Assembly: GCA_910584645.1 (NCBI GenBank) | Contig: CAJUAU010000005.1 | Coordinates: 107,385-171,384, forward strand | Origin: an uncultured Eubacterium sp. | Lineage (GTDB): Bacteria > Bacillota > Clostridia > Lachnospirales > Lachnospiraceae | Direction: 5' to 3' | Length of the DNA: 64,000 bases | In this document: positions 41,112 through 50,233 of the stretch, in pieces | Numbering within the stretch: the stretch's first letter is position 1 | Layout of the letters: each line of letters opens with the position of its first letter | Translations under genes and position numbers: made by a program | The notes under the pieces: generated by a model | What the model was told of the DNA's origin: nothing | The model's input: only the letters and a program-made list of their open reading frames with translations | Database searches by the model: none

Positions 41112-43004
41112 TTATCTATTATAATTTTCCAAATACACTAATAGCACAGAAATATCTGCAGGTGAAACTCCAGATATTCTTGCCGCCTGTCCTACAGATT
41201 CAGGCCTAATATCTTGTAGTTTTTGTTTTGCTTCTAATCTAAGACTACTTATCAGAGAATAGTCAATATTATCAGGTATCCTTTTCTTCTCTAACTTTAC
41301 AAACTGTCTGACCTGTTTTTCCTGTCTTACAATATAACCTTCATATTTAATGTTTATATTTACCTGCTCACAGACATCCTCTGGTAAATCAGGACGATTT
41401 ATATCTATTTTAGAAATTGCATCATAGGATAATTCAGGACGTCGAATTAATTCCGCCAGAGTAATTCCGCTGGCCAAAGGTGTACTTTTATGTTCCTCCA
41501 AAAGATTTTGTACTTCTTTAATTCCTCCCACCGAAGTATGTTTAATCCTCTGTATTTCATTTATAATCAGTTCTTCCTTTTGCAATAAATTCTGATATCT
41601 CTCCTCATCAATCAAACCAGCCTCATAACCTATAGGAGTAAGACGAAGATCCGCATTATCTTGACGGAGAAGTAAACGATATTCTGCTCTGGAAGTCATC
41701 ATACGATATGGCTCATTGGTACCCTTTGTTACCAGGTCATCAATCAAAACTCCAATATATGCCTGGGAACGATCCAATATAATAGGTTTTTTGCTCTGCA
41801 TCTTTCTAGCTGCATTGATACCTGCCATAAGTCCCTGGGCTGCCGCCTCTTCATAACCGGAACTGCCATTTGCCTGACCGGCACTATAAACACCATCTAT
41901 TTTCTTAAGTTCCAGGGATGGCTTACATTCCAGGGAATCAATACAATCATATTCAATAGCATAAGCATTTCTCACAATCCTGGCATGTTCCAGTCCCGGT
42001 ACTGTATGATACATGTCTGCCTGAACATCTTCGGGAAGAGAACTGGACATACCCCCTATATATACTTCTGATGTATACAAACCTTCTGGCTCAATAAATA
42101 CCTGATGTCTGTTTTTATCTGCAAACCTCACCACCTTATCCTCAATAGAAGGGCAATACCGAGGGCCAGTTCCCTTGATCATTCCGGAATATAAAGGGGA
42201 GCGATCCAAATTATCACGTATGATCTCGTGAGTTTTTTCATTGGTATAAGTAAGCCAGCATTTTATCTGTTCCCGTTCCAGATCCTCAGGATTATTTGTA
42301 AAAGAAAAAGGAACAATCTTCTCATCTCCATACTGTGGTTCCATTTTTGTATAATCCACAGTATTTCCATCTATTCTCGCTGGAGTTCCCGTCTTAAAAC
42401 GCCGCAATTTTATTCCATGCCCTTTTAATGATTCTGACAAATAATTAGCAGACATCAGACCATTTGGTCCCGTCTGAACCGAGACTTCCCCTGTAATACA
42501 TCTGGACTTAAGATAAGTACCAGTGCAGAGTATACATACCCTGCACTCATAAACTGCTCCCGTATAAGTTTTAACACCTGTGATCTTACCTTCCTCTACA
42601 ATCAATTCTGTAACTTCTGCCTGCTTCACAGATATATTTTCATTACTTTCTAACTTCTCCCTCATCAGCTGACTATAATTTTTCTTATCTGCCTGTGCCC
42701 TTAAGGAGTGAACTGCAGGTCCCTTGGACTGGTTTAACATCTTGCTCTGAATAAAGGTCGCATCGATATTTTTTCCCATCTCCCCCCCAAGAGCATCAAT
42801 CTCCCGCACAAGATGACCTTTTGATGAACCTCCAATATTTGGATTACATGGCATCATGGCAATACTATCTACACTGACAGTAAACAGCACAGTCTTATAT
42901 CCGAGACGCGCAAGAGCAAGTGCCGCTTCACAACCAGCATGACCTGCACCTACTACCACAGCATCCCATTTTTCTCTCAAACATTTATCGAATCTTTTTT
43001 CCAT
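41112..43004 (-). CDS. mnmG: tRNA uridine-5-carboxymethylaminomethyl synthesis enzyme MnmG
   Basis: A 630-residue FAD protein of normal length. The dinucleotide-binding motif is VVGAGHAGCEAALA (about 17-30), and conserved blocks include GPRYCPSIEDK and GYEEAAAQGL. With MnmE it installs the cmnm5 group on U34 of tRNAs. It sits 19 bases after mnmE in the same operon. GAGGAG precedes the ATG. Confidence 0.97.
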   Translation of the reverse strand: MEKRFDKCLREKWDAVVVGAGHAGCEAALALARLGYKTVLFTVSVDSIAMMPCNPNIGGSSKGHLVREIDALGGEMGKNIDATFIQSKMLNQSKGPAVHSLRAQADKKNYSQLMREKLESNENISVKQAEVTELIVEEGKITGVKTYTGAVYECRVCILCTGTYLKSRCITGEVSVQTGPNGLMSANYLSESLKGHGIKLRRFKTGTPARIDGNTVDYTKMEPQYGDEKIVPFSFTNNPEDLEREQIKCWLTYTNEKTHEIIRDNLDRSPLYSGMIKGTGPRYCPSIEDKVVRFADKNRHQVFIEPEGLYTSEVYIGGMSSSLPEDVQADMYHTVPGLEHARIVRNAYAIEYDCIDSLECKPSLELKKIDGVYSAGQANGSSGYEEAAAQGLMAGINAARKMQSKKPIILDRSQAYIGVLIDDLVTKGTNEPYRMMTSRAEYRLLLRQDNADLRLTPIGYEAGLIDEERYQNLLQKEELIINEIQRIKHTSVGGIKEVQNLLEEHKSTPLASGITLAELIRRPELSYDAISKIDINRPDLPEDVCEQVNINIKYEGYIVRQEKQVRQFVKLEKKRIPDNIDYSLISSLRLEAKQKLQDIRPESVGQAARISGVSPADISVLLVYLENYNR

Positions 43005-43023
43005 CGTAAATACTCCTCAATAT

Positions 43024-44400
43024 TTATTTACCCATACAAAACTTTCTAAAGATGGTATCTACCAGATCATCATCCACACTCTCCCCAATGATCCGCCCCA
43101 ACTGTTCATAAGCATTCATCAAATCTATGGTATAAAAATCCTCACCCAAATTCAACTCCACACTTTCCCTTACATTCATCAAACTAATATAACTCTCTTC
43201 CACTGCCTGCTTCTGTCTCTCATTGTTGATATAAATCTCATCATTAAAAGAAAGGTGCTCCAGATAAAACTGTTCTTTAACATAATTTTCCAGTTCTATC
43301 AACCCATCACCCGTCTTAGCTGAAAAAGAAATCACTTTCTTATCTGTATATTCAGATAAATCTTTTGGATCAATCTTAACAGAAAGATCATTTTTATTTA
43401 ATAAAATAACTCCCGGAATATCAGAAATCTTTTTCATCAGATCAAGATCTTCCTCTTTCAGATTCTCACTTCCATTGATCAACAAAATACAAAGATCAGC
43501 AGTATCCATACTCTCCAGCGCTTTTTCTATTCCAATCTTTTCCACCACATCTTCTGTTTCATGAATTCCTGCAGTATCAATCACATGGAGAAGCAGATCT
43601 CCCAATCTCACATCTTCCTCCAGAGTATCTCTTGTAGTTCCAGGAACATTTGTAACAATTGCCCTGTCAACTCCCAGGATCCTATTTAAAAAAGAAGATT
43701 TTCCAACATTTGGCCTCCCAATGATCACCGTCTGAATTCCTTCTTTTATCATCCGTCCATTTTTATAATTATCTTTAATCTGCTTTAATTCACAAATACA
43801 ATCATTCAGATTTTTAACAAATTGATCTTCAAACTCATCCATAGATATATGTTCTGGATCATCTAATGCCGCCTCAATAAAAGCAACATCATCCAGAATC
43901 TGGTTTCTCAGTCTAACAATTCTTTCTTTAACGCTTCCTTTTAACTGACTCATAGAACTTTCCATAGCATACCGGCTTTTGGATTCTATGAGATCCATTA
44001 CTGCCTCTGCCTGGGACAAGTCAATCCTGCCATTCAAAAATGCACGTTTTGTAAATTCTCCAGGTTCCGCCATACGTACACCCTGTCTCAAAATAAGATC
44101 CAAAATTTCCTGACAGATCAAAGCACCGCCATGGCACTGAATTTCTACTACATCTTCCCTTGTGTAACTGTTAGGAGTCCGCATCAAAAGAACAATCACT
44201 TCGTCCAGCCGCTGTGATTTTTCATCCACAACAAAGCCATAATGAACTGTATGACTCTGACACTCCGCTAATGTTTTATTTTTTAACTGCAGAATAGAAT
44301 CTGCTGCTGCAATTGCTTCCTCTCCACTGATACGAATAATACTGACGCCTCCGCTCATGGAGGCAGTGGCAATTGCTGCTATGGTATCATCATAAAACAT
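43024..44400 (-). CDS. mnmE: tRNA modification GTPase MnmE
   Basis: A 458-residue GTPase. An N-terminal folate-binding domain (1-118) is followed by helices that surround the G domain (about 218-380) with GRPNVGKSSFLN, DTAGIHET and NKNDL. The C-terminal CMGK closes the protein, as required for the reaction. Partner of MnmG in U34 modification. Its leader contains hairpin D. Confidence 0.97.
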   Translation of the reverse strand: MFYDDTIAAIATASMSGGVSIIRISGEEAIAAADSILQLKNKTLAECQSHTVHYGFVVDEKSQRLDEVIVLLMRTPNSYTREDVVEIQCHGGALICQEILDLILRQGVRMAEPGEFTKRAFLNGRIDLSQAEAVMDLIESKSRYAMESSMSQLKGSVKERIVRLRNQILDDVAFIEAALDDPEHISMDEFEDQFVKNLNDCICELKQIKDNYKNGRMIKEGIQTVIIGRPNVGKSSFLNRILGVDRAIVTNVPGTTRDTLEEDVRLGDLLLHVIDTAGIHETEDVVEKIGIEKALESMDTADLCILLINGSENLKEEDLDLMKKISDIPGVILLNKNDLSVKIDPKDLSEYTDKKVISFSAKTGDGLIELENYVKEQFYLEHLSFNDEIYINNERQKQAVEESYISLMNVRESVELNLGEDFYTIDLMNAYEQLGRIIGESVDDDLVDTIFRKFCMGK

Positions 44401-44419
44401 AAAATCCCCCTAAAAGGCT

Positions 44420-44467
44420 GCGGCACCAATCTAAACCCGCCTCATGGCAGATTCGGATTGGCGCCGC
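44420..44467. repeat. Hairpin D between jag and mnmE
   Basis: GCGGCACCAATC (44420-44431) pairs with GATTGGCGCCGC (44456-44467), with one wobble pair. The right arm region 44448-44468 matches the palindrome at 15804-15824 in 19 of 21 bases. Confidence 0.65.
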
Positions 44468-44487
44468 CTGGCTGCCATAAATATTAT

Positions 44488-45264
44488 TTATTCGCTTTCT
44501 TTATTAGATTCAAAATTATCTTTATTTTCACGTCTGTAATTTTTATTATAAGGTTTCCGCCTGTAATTACCACCACCATGACCATTATAATTGTTTCTCC
44601 TGCGGTAATTATTTCTACGGGGAGGCATATCTGCATACTCCTTGGAAATATTTACAACAACCTTACGGAAAGGTTCTTCCCCTTCGCTATATGTTTCTAC
44701 ATACTTATCATTCTGAAGTACCGCATGAATGATTCTTCTCTCATAAGGGTTCATAGGTTCAAGATATGCTGGTTTACGGGTTTTCTTCACCTTGCTTGCA
44801 ATATTTCTGGCAAGGTTTTCAATGGTCTGACGTCTTCTTTCACGATAATTTTCAGTATCCATTTTAATCTTAACATAATCTTCTCTGTTATTATTTGCCA
44901 CAAGAGAGGTAAGAAATTGAATAGAATCCAGAGTCTGTCCCCGCTTACCAATAAGGAGTCCCATTTCATTACCTTTGAGCTCAATCTCAATAACGCCTTC
45001 TTCTTGCTTATAATCAAGAACTACCTCTACTTCTATCTCCATCTTTTCAAATAAATCAGCTAAAAAGTTCCTGACTTTATCTTCTACACTTTCTTTTTTG
45101 CAGACCCGGATTTTAGCCGGCTTACTAAATAAACCAAGCAGTCCGCTGCTTTCCTTTTCAATCACTTCATATTCAATCTGGTCACTTGTTGTCTCCAGCT
45201 TTATCAACGCTTCCGTCAATGCTTCATCAACAGTCTTTGCACTAATTTCAAGCCAATTCGACAT
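44488..45264 (-). CDS. jag: RNA-binding protein Jag/KhpB
   Basis: The ATG at 45264 with GGAGGAG upstream gives 258 residues. The order is a Jag-N domain (1-50), a KH domain (about 75-150, GLLIGKRGQTLDSIQFL) and an R3H domain (about 150-205, YRERRRQTIENLARN), followed by an Arg/Asn/Gly-rich tail (205-258). The tail is longer and more RNA-binding-like than in many homologues. Jag/KhpB works with KhpA in cell-elongation control through RNA. It follows yidC in the conserved cluster. Confidence 0.94.
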   Translation of the reverse strand: MSNWLEISAKTVDEALTEALIKLETTSDQIEYEVIEKESSGLLGLFSKPAKIRVCKKESVEDKVRNFLADLFEKMEIEVEVVLDYKQEEGVIEIELKGNEMGLLIGKRGQTLDSIQFLTSLVANNNREDYVKIKMDTENYRERRRQTIENLARNIASKVKKTRKPAYLEPMNPYERRIIHAVLQNDKYVETYSEGEEPFRKVVVNISKEYADMPPRRNNYRRRNNYNGHGGGNYRRKPYNKNYRRENKDNFESNKESE

Positions 45265-45297
45265 AACAATCTCCTCCAATCAGTCAAAATGCTGTAT

Positions 45298-46266
45298 TTA
45301 CTTATCTTTTCTATTTCCTGACAACATATGAGCATACCCGGAAATGCTCCCCGGTTCAATATCTTTGTTTACTTCAACATTATGAATCTTCTTATCAGAT
45401 TTATCAGAAGAAGTTGTATTCTGATAATTTGTTACTGTTTTAATAGAGCTTGTCTTCTGTTTTGAATACATCTCCATCTGTTTTGCCATTTCTTCTCTTT
45501 TCTTATTTTTCTTGGCAGCTTTCTCTTTATTTTGTTCAACCAGATCATCCAATGATATCTTGTCCACATGACGATTGATAAAATATGCCTGAACAATACG
45601 GAAAATGGAACTGGTGATCCAGTAAAGCCCAATACCTATATTCAATGAAAGACAAAATATACCAGACATAAATGGCATAAAATAATTCATCATTTTCATA
45701 CTTGCTGCCATGGAATCCTGTTGTTTATTCTTATTCGTATCTTTTACCTGAAGCATTTTTGTATTAATAAACTGAAATACCACAGCTAAAATCGGAATCA
45801 AATAAGATAGTTTAGTAACCTGGGCATACTGGGTCGGCGTCTGGGACACATCCAATCCAAGAAATCCTGTTGTACCCTTCAAAGAAGGAGCATATTCTGT
45901 AATTCTCTGAATCACTCCGAAGAGAGCAAACATAATTGGCATACTGATCAAAAGCGGCAGACACCCTCCAAAGGGACTAACTCCATATTTGTTATATACA
46001 GCCTGGGTCTCAGTCTGCATCTTTGTCATCGAATCAGTATCTTTCTTTCCCTTATATTTTGCCTGAATCGCCTGAATCTCAGGATTTATCTTGCTCATAA
46101 TCCGGGAAGACTTTTGCTGCTTTGTATTTAATGGAATCATTAATGTATAAACGATGATCGTAAACAACACAATACACAAACCAATGTTGTGCAGCCCAAA
46201 TACATGGAATACACACCAGTCAATACCGGATATGATCCAGCCCAACAGTTGATAAAGAATTTCCAA
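45298..46266 (-). CDS. yidC: Membrane protein insertase YidC/Oxa1
   Basis: A 322-residue protein with five membrane helices and the YidC core (FTIIVYTLMIPLNTKQQKSSRIM, GCLPLLISMPIMFALFGVI). The large periplasmic domain of Gram-negative YidC is absent, as expected for Firmicutes, and no lipobox is evident. The basic C-terminal tail likely contacts ribosomes. Start is a TTG with GGAGGT nine bases upstream. In the conserved order rpmH-rnpA-yidD-yidC-jag. Confidence 0.95.
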   Translation of the reverse strand: MEILYQLLGWIISGIDWCVFHVFGLHNIGLCIVLFTIIVYTLMIPLNTKQQKSSRIMSKINPEIQAIQAKYKGKKDTDSMTKMQTETQAVYNKYGVSPFGGCLPLLISMPIMFALFGVIQRITEYAPSLKGTTGFLGLDVSQTPTQYAQVTKLSYLIPILAVVFQFINTKMLQVKDTNKNKQQDSMAASMKMMNYFMPFMSGIFCLSLNIGIGLYWITSSIFRIVQAYFINRHVDKISLDDLVEQNKEKAAKKNKKREEMAKQMEMYSKQKTSSIKTVTNYQNTTSSDKSDKKIHNVEVNKDIEPGSISGYAHMLSGNRKDK

Positions 46267-46318
46267 TCTTATTTACCTCCATATTTTACGCCAGCAGACA
46301 GGATCTGACCAGAAACCA

Positions 46319-46531
46319 TTATGGCACCGGATCATAACCACCCTTGTGAAATGGATGACATCTCAAAATTCTTTTTACAGCCAAAAAACCACCCTTCACC
46401 GCACCATACTTTGTAATCGCCTGAACAGCATAATCAGAACAACAAGGTGTATAGATACAGGTAGGTGTTCGTTTCAGCGGAGAAATAAATTTTTGATATA
46501 TCTTTAATAAAAATAAAAACAGCCTTTTCAT
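46319..46531 (-). CDS. yidD: Membrane protein insertion efficiency factor YidD
   Basis: A 70-residue protein with the family core PTCIYTPCCSDYAVQAI and the C-terminal HPFHKGGYDPVP. It assists YidC-dependent insertion. The start overlaps the rnpA stop by four bases (ATGA), so translation is coupled. Confidence 0.96.
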   Translation of the reverse strand: MKRLFLFLLKIYQKFISPLKRTPTCIYTPCCSDYAVQAITKYGAVKGGFLAVKRILRCHPFHKGGYDPVP

Positions 46532-46857
46532 TTTAATATTCCATGTAATTTACACAAGTGGCACACAGCGCTGTCAATCTCAGCAAAACTTTTGTCCTTC
46601 GCTGTGTTTCTGGCAACAATTACGATATTATAACTTCTTTCGAGACGTGCATCATTTCTACGGACAGATTCGCGCAACAACCTGGTGACTCTGTGACGCA
46701 CGACACTATTACCAACTTTCTTACTGACAGAAAAGCCATAACGATTGGGACCACTCTCCCTCTCAACAAGTACCATCACCAGGTATTTATTTGCTTTTGA
46801 TTTACCAGTCTTGTAAACCTTTTGAAATTCAGAATTTTTTCCAAGTCTTTCAAACAC
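46528..46857 (-). CDS. rnpA: Ribonuclease P protein component
   Basis: Protein subunit of RNase P for tRNA 5' maturation. The signature RYGFSVSKKVGNSVVRHRVTRLLRE is complete. A GTG at 46857 with GAGGAAAG upstream gives 109 residues, the usual size. The frame is open to 46911, but those 18 residues are not family-like. It lies between rpmH and yidD. Confidence 0.95.
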   Translation of the reverse strand: MFERLGKNSEFQKVYKTGKSKANKYLVMVLVERESGPNRYGFSVSKKVGNSVVRHRVTRLLRESVRRNDARLERSYNIVIVARNTAKDKSFAEIDSAVCHLCKLHGILK

Positions 46858-46920
46858 TGATCTTTCCTCATAAAGAGAAGAAAAAGCCACACATTTTATG
46901 TGACTTTGCACAGTACTACA

Positions 46921-47055
46921 CTACGCAGACAATTTTTTTCTTCCTTTTGCTCTTCTTCTGGAGAGCACCTTTCTTCCATTCGATGTCCTCATTCTTTTAC
47001 GAAAACCATGAACTCTGGCTCTGGATTTCTTTTTTGGCTGAAATGTCATTTTCAT
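46921..47055 (-). CDS. rpmH: 50S ribosomal protein L34
   Basis: A 44-residue, Lys/Arg-rich protein starting MKMTFQPKKKSRARVHGF, typical of L34. GGAGG precedes the ATG at 47055. It is the first leftward gene at the origin, back-to-back with dnaA. Confidence 0.97.
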   Translation of the reverse strand: MKMTFQPKKKSRARVHGFRKRMRTSNGRKVLSRRRAKGRKKLSA

Positions 47056-47276
47056 ATCTATACACCTCCTTCACGATTTATATCATTGTTATTCAATTCC
47101 ACACTAAATCCGTATCAAGCCTAATTATAGTATTGAATTGTCAATTAGTCAAGCAAATATTCCAATAAAATTACAAATTTGCAAATGCCCATTGAAAAAA
47201 CTATGATTTTGAGGTAAAATATATTTGTATGTTTATACCCTTATTTCAATTTTTAAATAGTTAGGCAGGTTTTTTT
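47056..47276. other. AT-rich rpmH-dnaA intergenic region
   Basis: This 221-base, AT-rich stretch separates divergent rpmH and dnaA and must hold both promoters. I find no good DnaA box here, so the main box cluster seems to be downstream of dnaA. Confidence 0.6.
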
Positions 47277-48632
47277 ATGGAAAACAAGATAAAAGCCCGA
47301 TGGAGCGAAATTATCGCCTATTTGATGGAAGAAAGCGATATCAGTAAACCGGCGATCCGTACCTTCATCGAGCCCCTGGAATTTTTCTCTTATGATGGCG
47401 GAGTCATCACCTTTCAAATTAATAAAGAAACCCAGGGAGACTGCATTAGTCTTCTTAAATCCAGATACAATGTTCATATTAAAGTTGCGATTGAAGTAGT
47501 AATTGGAGAAGAAGTTGAAATAAGCTATATCTATAAAAGTGAATCAGTTTCTTCCTATATAAAGGAGGAAACTCTCACAGATAAATATCCATATCTGAAG
47601 TCAGGACATTCTTTTGATACATTTGTCACGAGCCGGAGTAACTCGATGGCTCATGCAGCAGCTGTCGCTGTGGCAGAAGCTCCGACTTCACAAGTATACA
47701 ACCCACTTTTTCTTTATAGTGGACCTGGTCTTGGCAAAACACATCTCATGCACTCGATTGCCAGACATATCATAGAACATCACCCTGAACTCAACGTACT
47801 TTACACTACCAGTGAAGATTTTACGAACCAGGTGATTGAAGCTATCCGTACAAATAAGAAAAAAGGAGATACCGCTGCTACGGCAAATCTTCGTAAAAAG
47901 TACCGTAATATCGATGTATTTCTGATCGATGATATTCAGTTTATCATTGGGAAGGAATCCACTCAGATCGAATTTTTTAATACTTTTGAAGCATTATTTC
48001 AGTCAAATAAACAGATCGTCATATCCAGTGATAAGCCGCCAAGAGACATGGATCAGCTGGATGAACGTTACAGATCCCGGTTTAATTCCGGGCTTCCTAT
48101 TGATATTCAGCCGCCAGATTATGAAACAAGTATGGCAATACTTAAAAATTATCAGGAAAATGAATCAGTAAAACTAGATGATAAGATCCTCAGCTATATC
48201 GCCACCAATATCCGATCTAATATAAGAGATCTGGAAGGCGCCTACAAAAGGGTTATATTTTCCTCGAAGCTCCATCGAAAAGAGATCACACTTGATCTGG
48301 CAGAGGATGCGTTAAAGGATATCATTCGTCCAGATGATGCCAGGGAGATCACTGTTGACTTTATCAATAAGATCGTGACAGATCATTTTAATCTGGCAGA
48401 AGATGCCATTGTGTCGAAAAGAAAGCAAAAGAGCATCGCTTTTCCAAGACAGATATGTATGTACCTTTGCAAAGAATTCACAGACTTATCCACAACCGAT
48501 ATCGGAGAAAAGCTGGGAAACAGGGATCATTCTACGATTATCCACGGCTGCGAAAAAATATCTGAAATGTTAAAGGTTGATAAAAGTCTCCAGAATACAA
48601 TAGATATTTTAAGAAAAAAGATCAATCCCTGA
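47277..48632 (+). CDS. dnaA: Chromosomal replication initiator DnaA
   Basis: A 451-residue protein with four domains: an N-terminal DnaB/DnaD-interaction domain (1-85), a linker (85-110), an AAA+ domain with Walker A GPGLGKTH (about 148-155) and Walker B FLIDDIQF, and a C-terminal HTH with RDHSTIIHGC that reads DnaA boxes. It opens oriC for replication. First rightward gene at the origin. Two DnaA-box-like sequences lie in its own 3' end. Confidence 0.98.
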   Translation: MENKIKARWSEIIAYLMEESDISKPAIRTFIEPLEFFSYDGGVITFQINKETQGDCISLLKSRYNVHIKVAIEVVIGEEVEISYIYKSESVSSYIKEETLTDKYPYLKSGHSFDTFVTSRSNSMAHAAAVAVAEAPTSQVYNPLFLYSGPGLGKTHLMHSIARHIIEHHPELNVLYTTSEDFTNQVIEAIRTNKKKGDTAATANLRKKYRNIDVFLIDDIQFIIGKESTQIEFFNTFEALFQSNKQIVISSDKPPRDMDQLDERYRSRFNSGLPIDIQPPDYETSMAILKNYQENESVKLDDKILSYIATNIRSNIRDLEGAYKRVIFSSKLHRKEITLDLAEDALKDIIRPDDAREITVDFINKIVTDHFNLAEDAIVSKRKQKSIAFPRQICMYLCKEFTDLSTTDIGEKLGNRDHSTIIHGCEKISEMLKVDKSLQNTIDILRKKINP

Positions 48633-48894
48633 AGCTTCGTTGATAACCTCGAGAGAAATTGTTAATTTCACTTGATATCATGTGTATATAATAAATTTGT
48701 ATTTTTCTTACAATTATTTTTTACACAGCATTCACTTTTTATCCGGCAGAAATACCAGAGCTTATCCTTACATAAAAGGCTAAGATTAAAGCAGCTTATA
48801 CAGCTTTTACACAAAAACACAGCTCTTAATACTATATAATACTAAAATATACTTATTATTTACTATGACTTTAACTTGAAAGGGGTTATTCACA
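48486..48894. other. oriC: Probable oriC: DnaA-box cluster across the dnaA 3' end and dnaA-dnaN gap
   Basis: A perfect TTATCCACA (48486-48494) and TTATCCACG (48538-48546) lie within dnaA. In the gap are ATATACACA on the minus strand (48689-48681), TTTTACACA (48719-48727 and 48805-48813), TTATACAGC (48797-48805) and TTATTCACA (48886-48894). A very AT-rich stretch near 48655-48720 could be the unwinding element. Gene orientation switches here. Confidence 0.75.
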
Positions 48895-48896
48895 AT

Positions 48897-50000
48897 ATGA
48901 AATTCACATGCAATAAGTCTGACATCAATGAAGCAATCAATATCGTATTGAAAGCTGTACCAGGAAAAACCACGATGCCCATTCTGGAATGTGTTGTAAT
49001 CGAAGCAGCGGATGATGAACTGAAACTTACGACTAATGACATGTCTTTAGGAATTGAGACAAGGCTTTCTGCAAATATAGAAGAAGAGGGTATTATTCTT
49101 GTCAATGCAAAAATGATCTCTGAGATCATTAGAAAACTGCCGGACGAAGATATATATTTTGAATCTGACAGCAATGAAAACATTCTTCTTTTCTGTGGAA
49201 AGGCTAAATTTAACCTGTCAGGAAAAAACCACGAAGAATTTCCTATGCTTCCTAAGATAGAAAAAGAAAAGAAGATTGTGATCTCCCAGTTTACCTTAAA
49301 GGAAATGATACGGCAGACCATTTTTTCTATTTCAAACAATGAAAATAATAAAATCCTTACCGGAGAGCTTTTTGAGATCAATGGAGATGAATTTAAAATT
49401 GCTTCCCTGGATCTTCACCGTGTTTCCATCCGGAAGATTCAGCTGAAGGAAAGCTATGGTGATATAAAAGCAGTTATTCCAGGTAAGACTCTCAGCGAGG
49501 TAAGTAAGATTTTGACAGGCGGCATGGAGGATGAGGTGGAGATCTTCTTTACTAAAAATCATGTTCTGTTTGAACTTGGCAAGACGATCATCATATCCAG
49601 GCTCATCGAAGGAAATTTCTATAATATTAACCAAATGCTGACCAATGATTATGAGACAAAGGTCACAGTAAACAAAAGAGAACTTTTGAATTGTATCGAC
49701 CGCGCTACTCTTCTTTTGAGGGAAGCAGAAAATAAGCCGGTCATAATGAATGTTAAAAACGATGAGATCAAGATGGAGATGAATACGAAAATTGGCTCCA
49801 TGGATGAAAATATAGGGATACAAAAAGAAGGAAAGGATCTGAGGATTGCTTTTGATCCCAAATTTCTTATCGATGTACTGCGTGTGATCGATGAAGAAGA
49901 GGTAAATTTGTATCTGTTTAATGCGAAAGCACCATGTTTTATCCGGGATGATAATTCATATATCTATCTGATCCTTCCGGTAAATCTTATCGATAACTGA
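48897..50000 (+). CDS. dnaN: DNA polymerase III sliding clamp (beta subunit)
   Basis: The ATG at 48897 begins the usual MKF start and gives 367 residues. The frame is open seven codons upstream from a TTG. Three repeats of the clamp fold are expected, and the C-terminus YLILPVN is the family end. It tethers Pol III to DNA. Standard position after dnaA. Confidence 0.97.
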   Translation: MKFTCNKSDINEAINIVLKAVPGKTTMPILECVVIEAADDELKLTTNDMSLGIETRLSANIEEEGIILVNAKMISEIIRKLPDEDIYFESDSNENILLFCGKAKFNLSGKNHEEFPMLPKIEKEKKIVISQFTLKEMIRQTIFSISNNENNKILTGELFEINGDEFKIASLDLHRVSIRKIQLKESYGDIKAVIPGKTLSEVSKILTGGMEDEVEIFFTKNHVLFELGKTIIISRLIEGNFYNINQMLTNDYETKVTVNKRELLNCIDRATLLLREAENKPVIMNVKNDEIKMEMNTKIGSMDENIGIQKEGKDLRIAFDPKFLIDVLRVIDEEEVNLYLFNAKAPCFIRDDNSYIYLILPVNLIDN

Positions 50001-50020
50001 CAGGATGGAAGGAGACAGTG

Positions 50021-50233
50021 ATGGAAGAGATATTTATTAAAGATGAATTCATTAAGCTTGGGCAGGCATTGAAGCTTGCTGGATTAGCCAGTTCCGGGGT
50101 GGAAGCAAAGTTTATGATCGAAGATGGTATTGTCTCTGTCAACGGCGAGACAGAACTGCGCCGGGGAAAAAAGATTCGTCCTGGCGACATCATAGGTCTG
50201 GAAGGGCAGCAGGTGAAGGTAAGCAGTTTATGA
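50021..50233 (+). CDS. S4-domain RNA-binding protein YaaA
   Basis: About 70 residues forming one S4 domain (LGQALKLAGLASSGVEAKFMIEDG, then VNGETELRRGKKIRPGD). The ATG at 50021 follows GGAG by six bases. The family is found between dnaN and recF in Firmicutes and is tied to ribosome assembly. Its end overlaps recF by four bases. Confidence 0.94.
   Translation: MEEIFIKDEFIKLGQALKLAGLASSGVEAKFMIEDGIVSVNGETELRRGKKIRPGDIIGLEGQQVKVSSL

Noticed and set aside
49332..49823. 163-residue frame opposite dnaN
   Set aside because: Shadow of dnaN.
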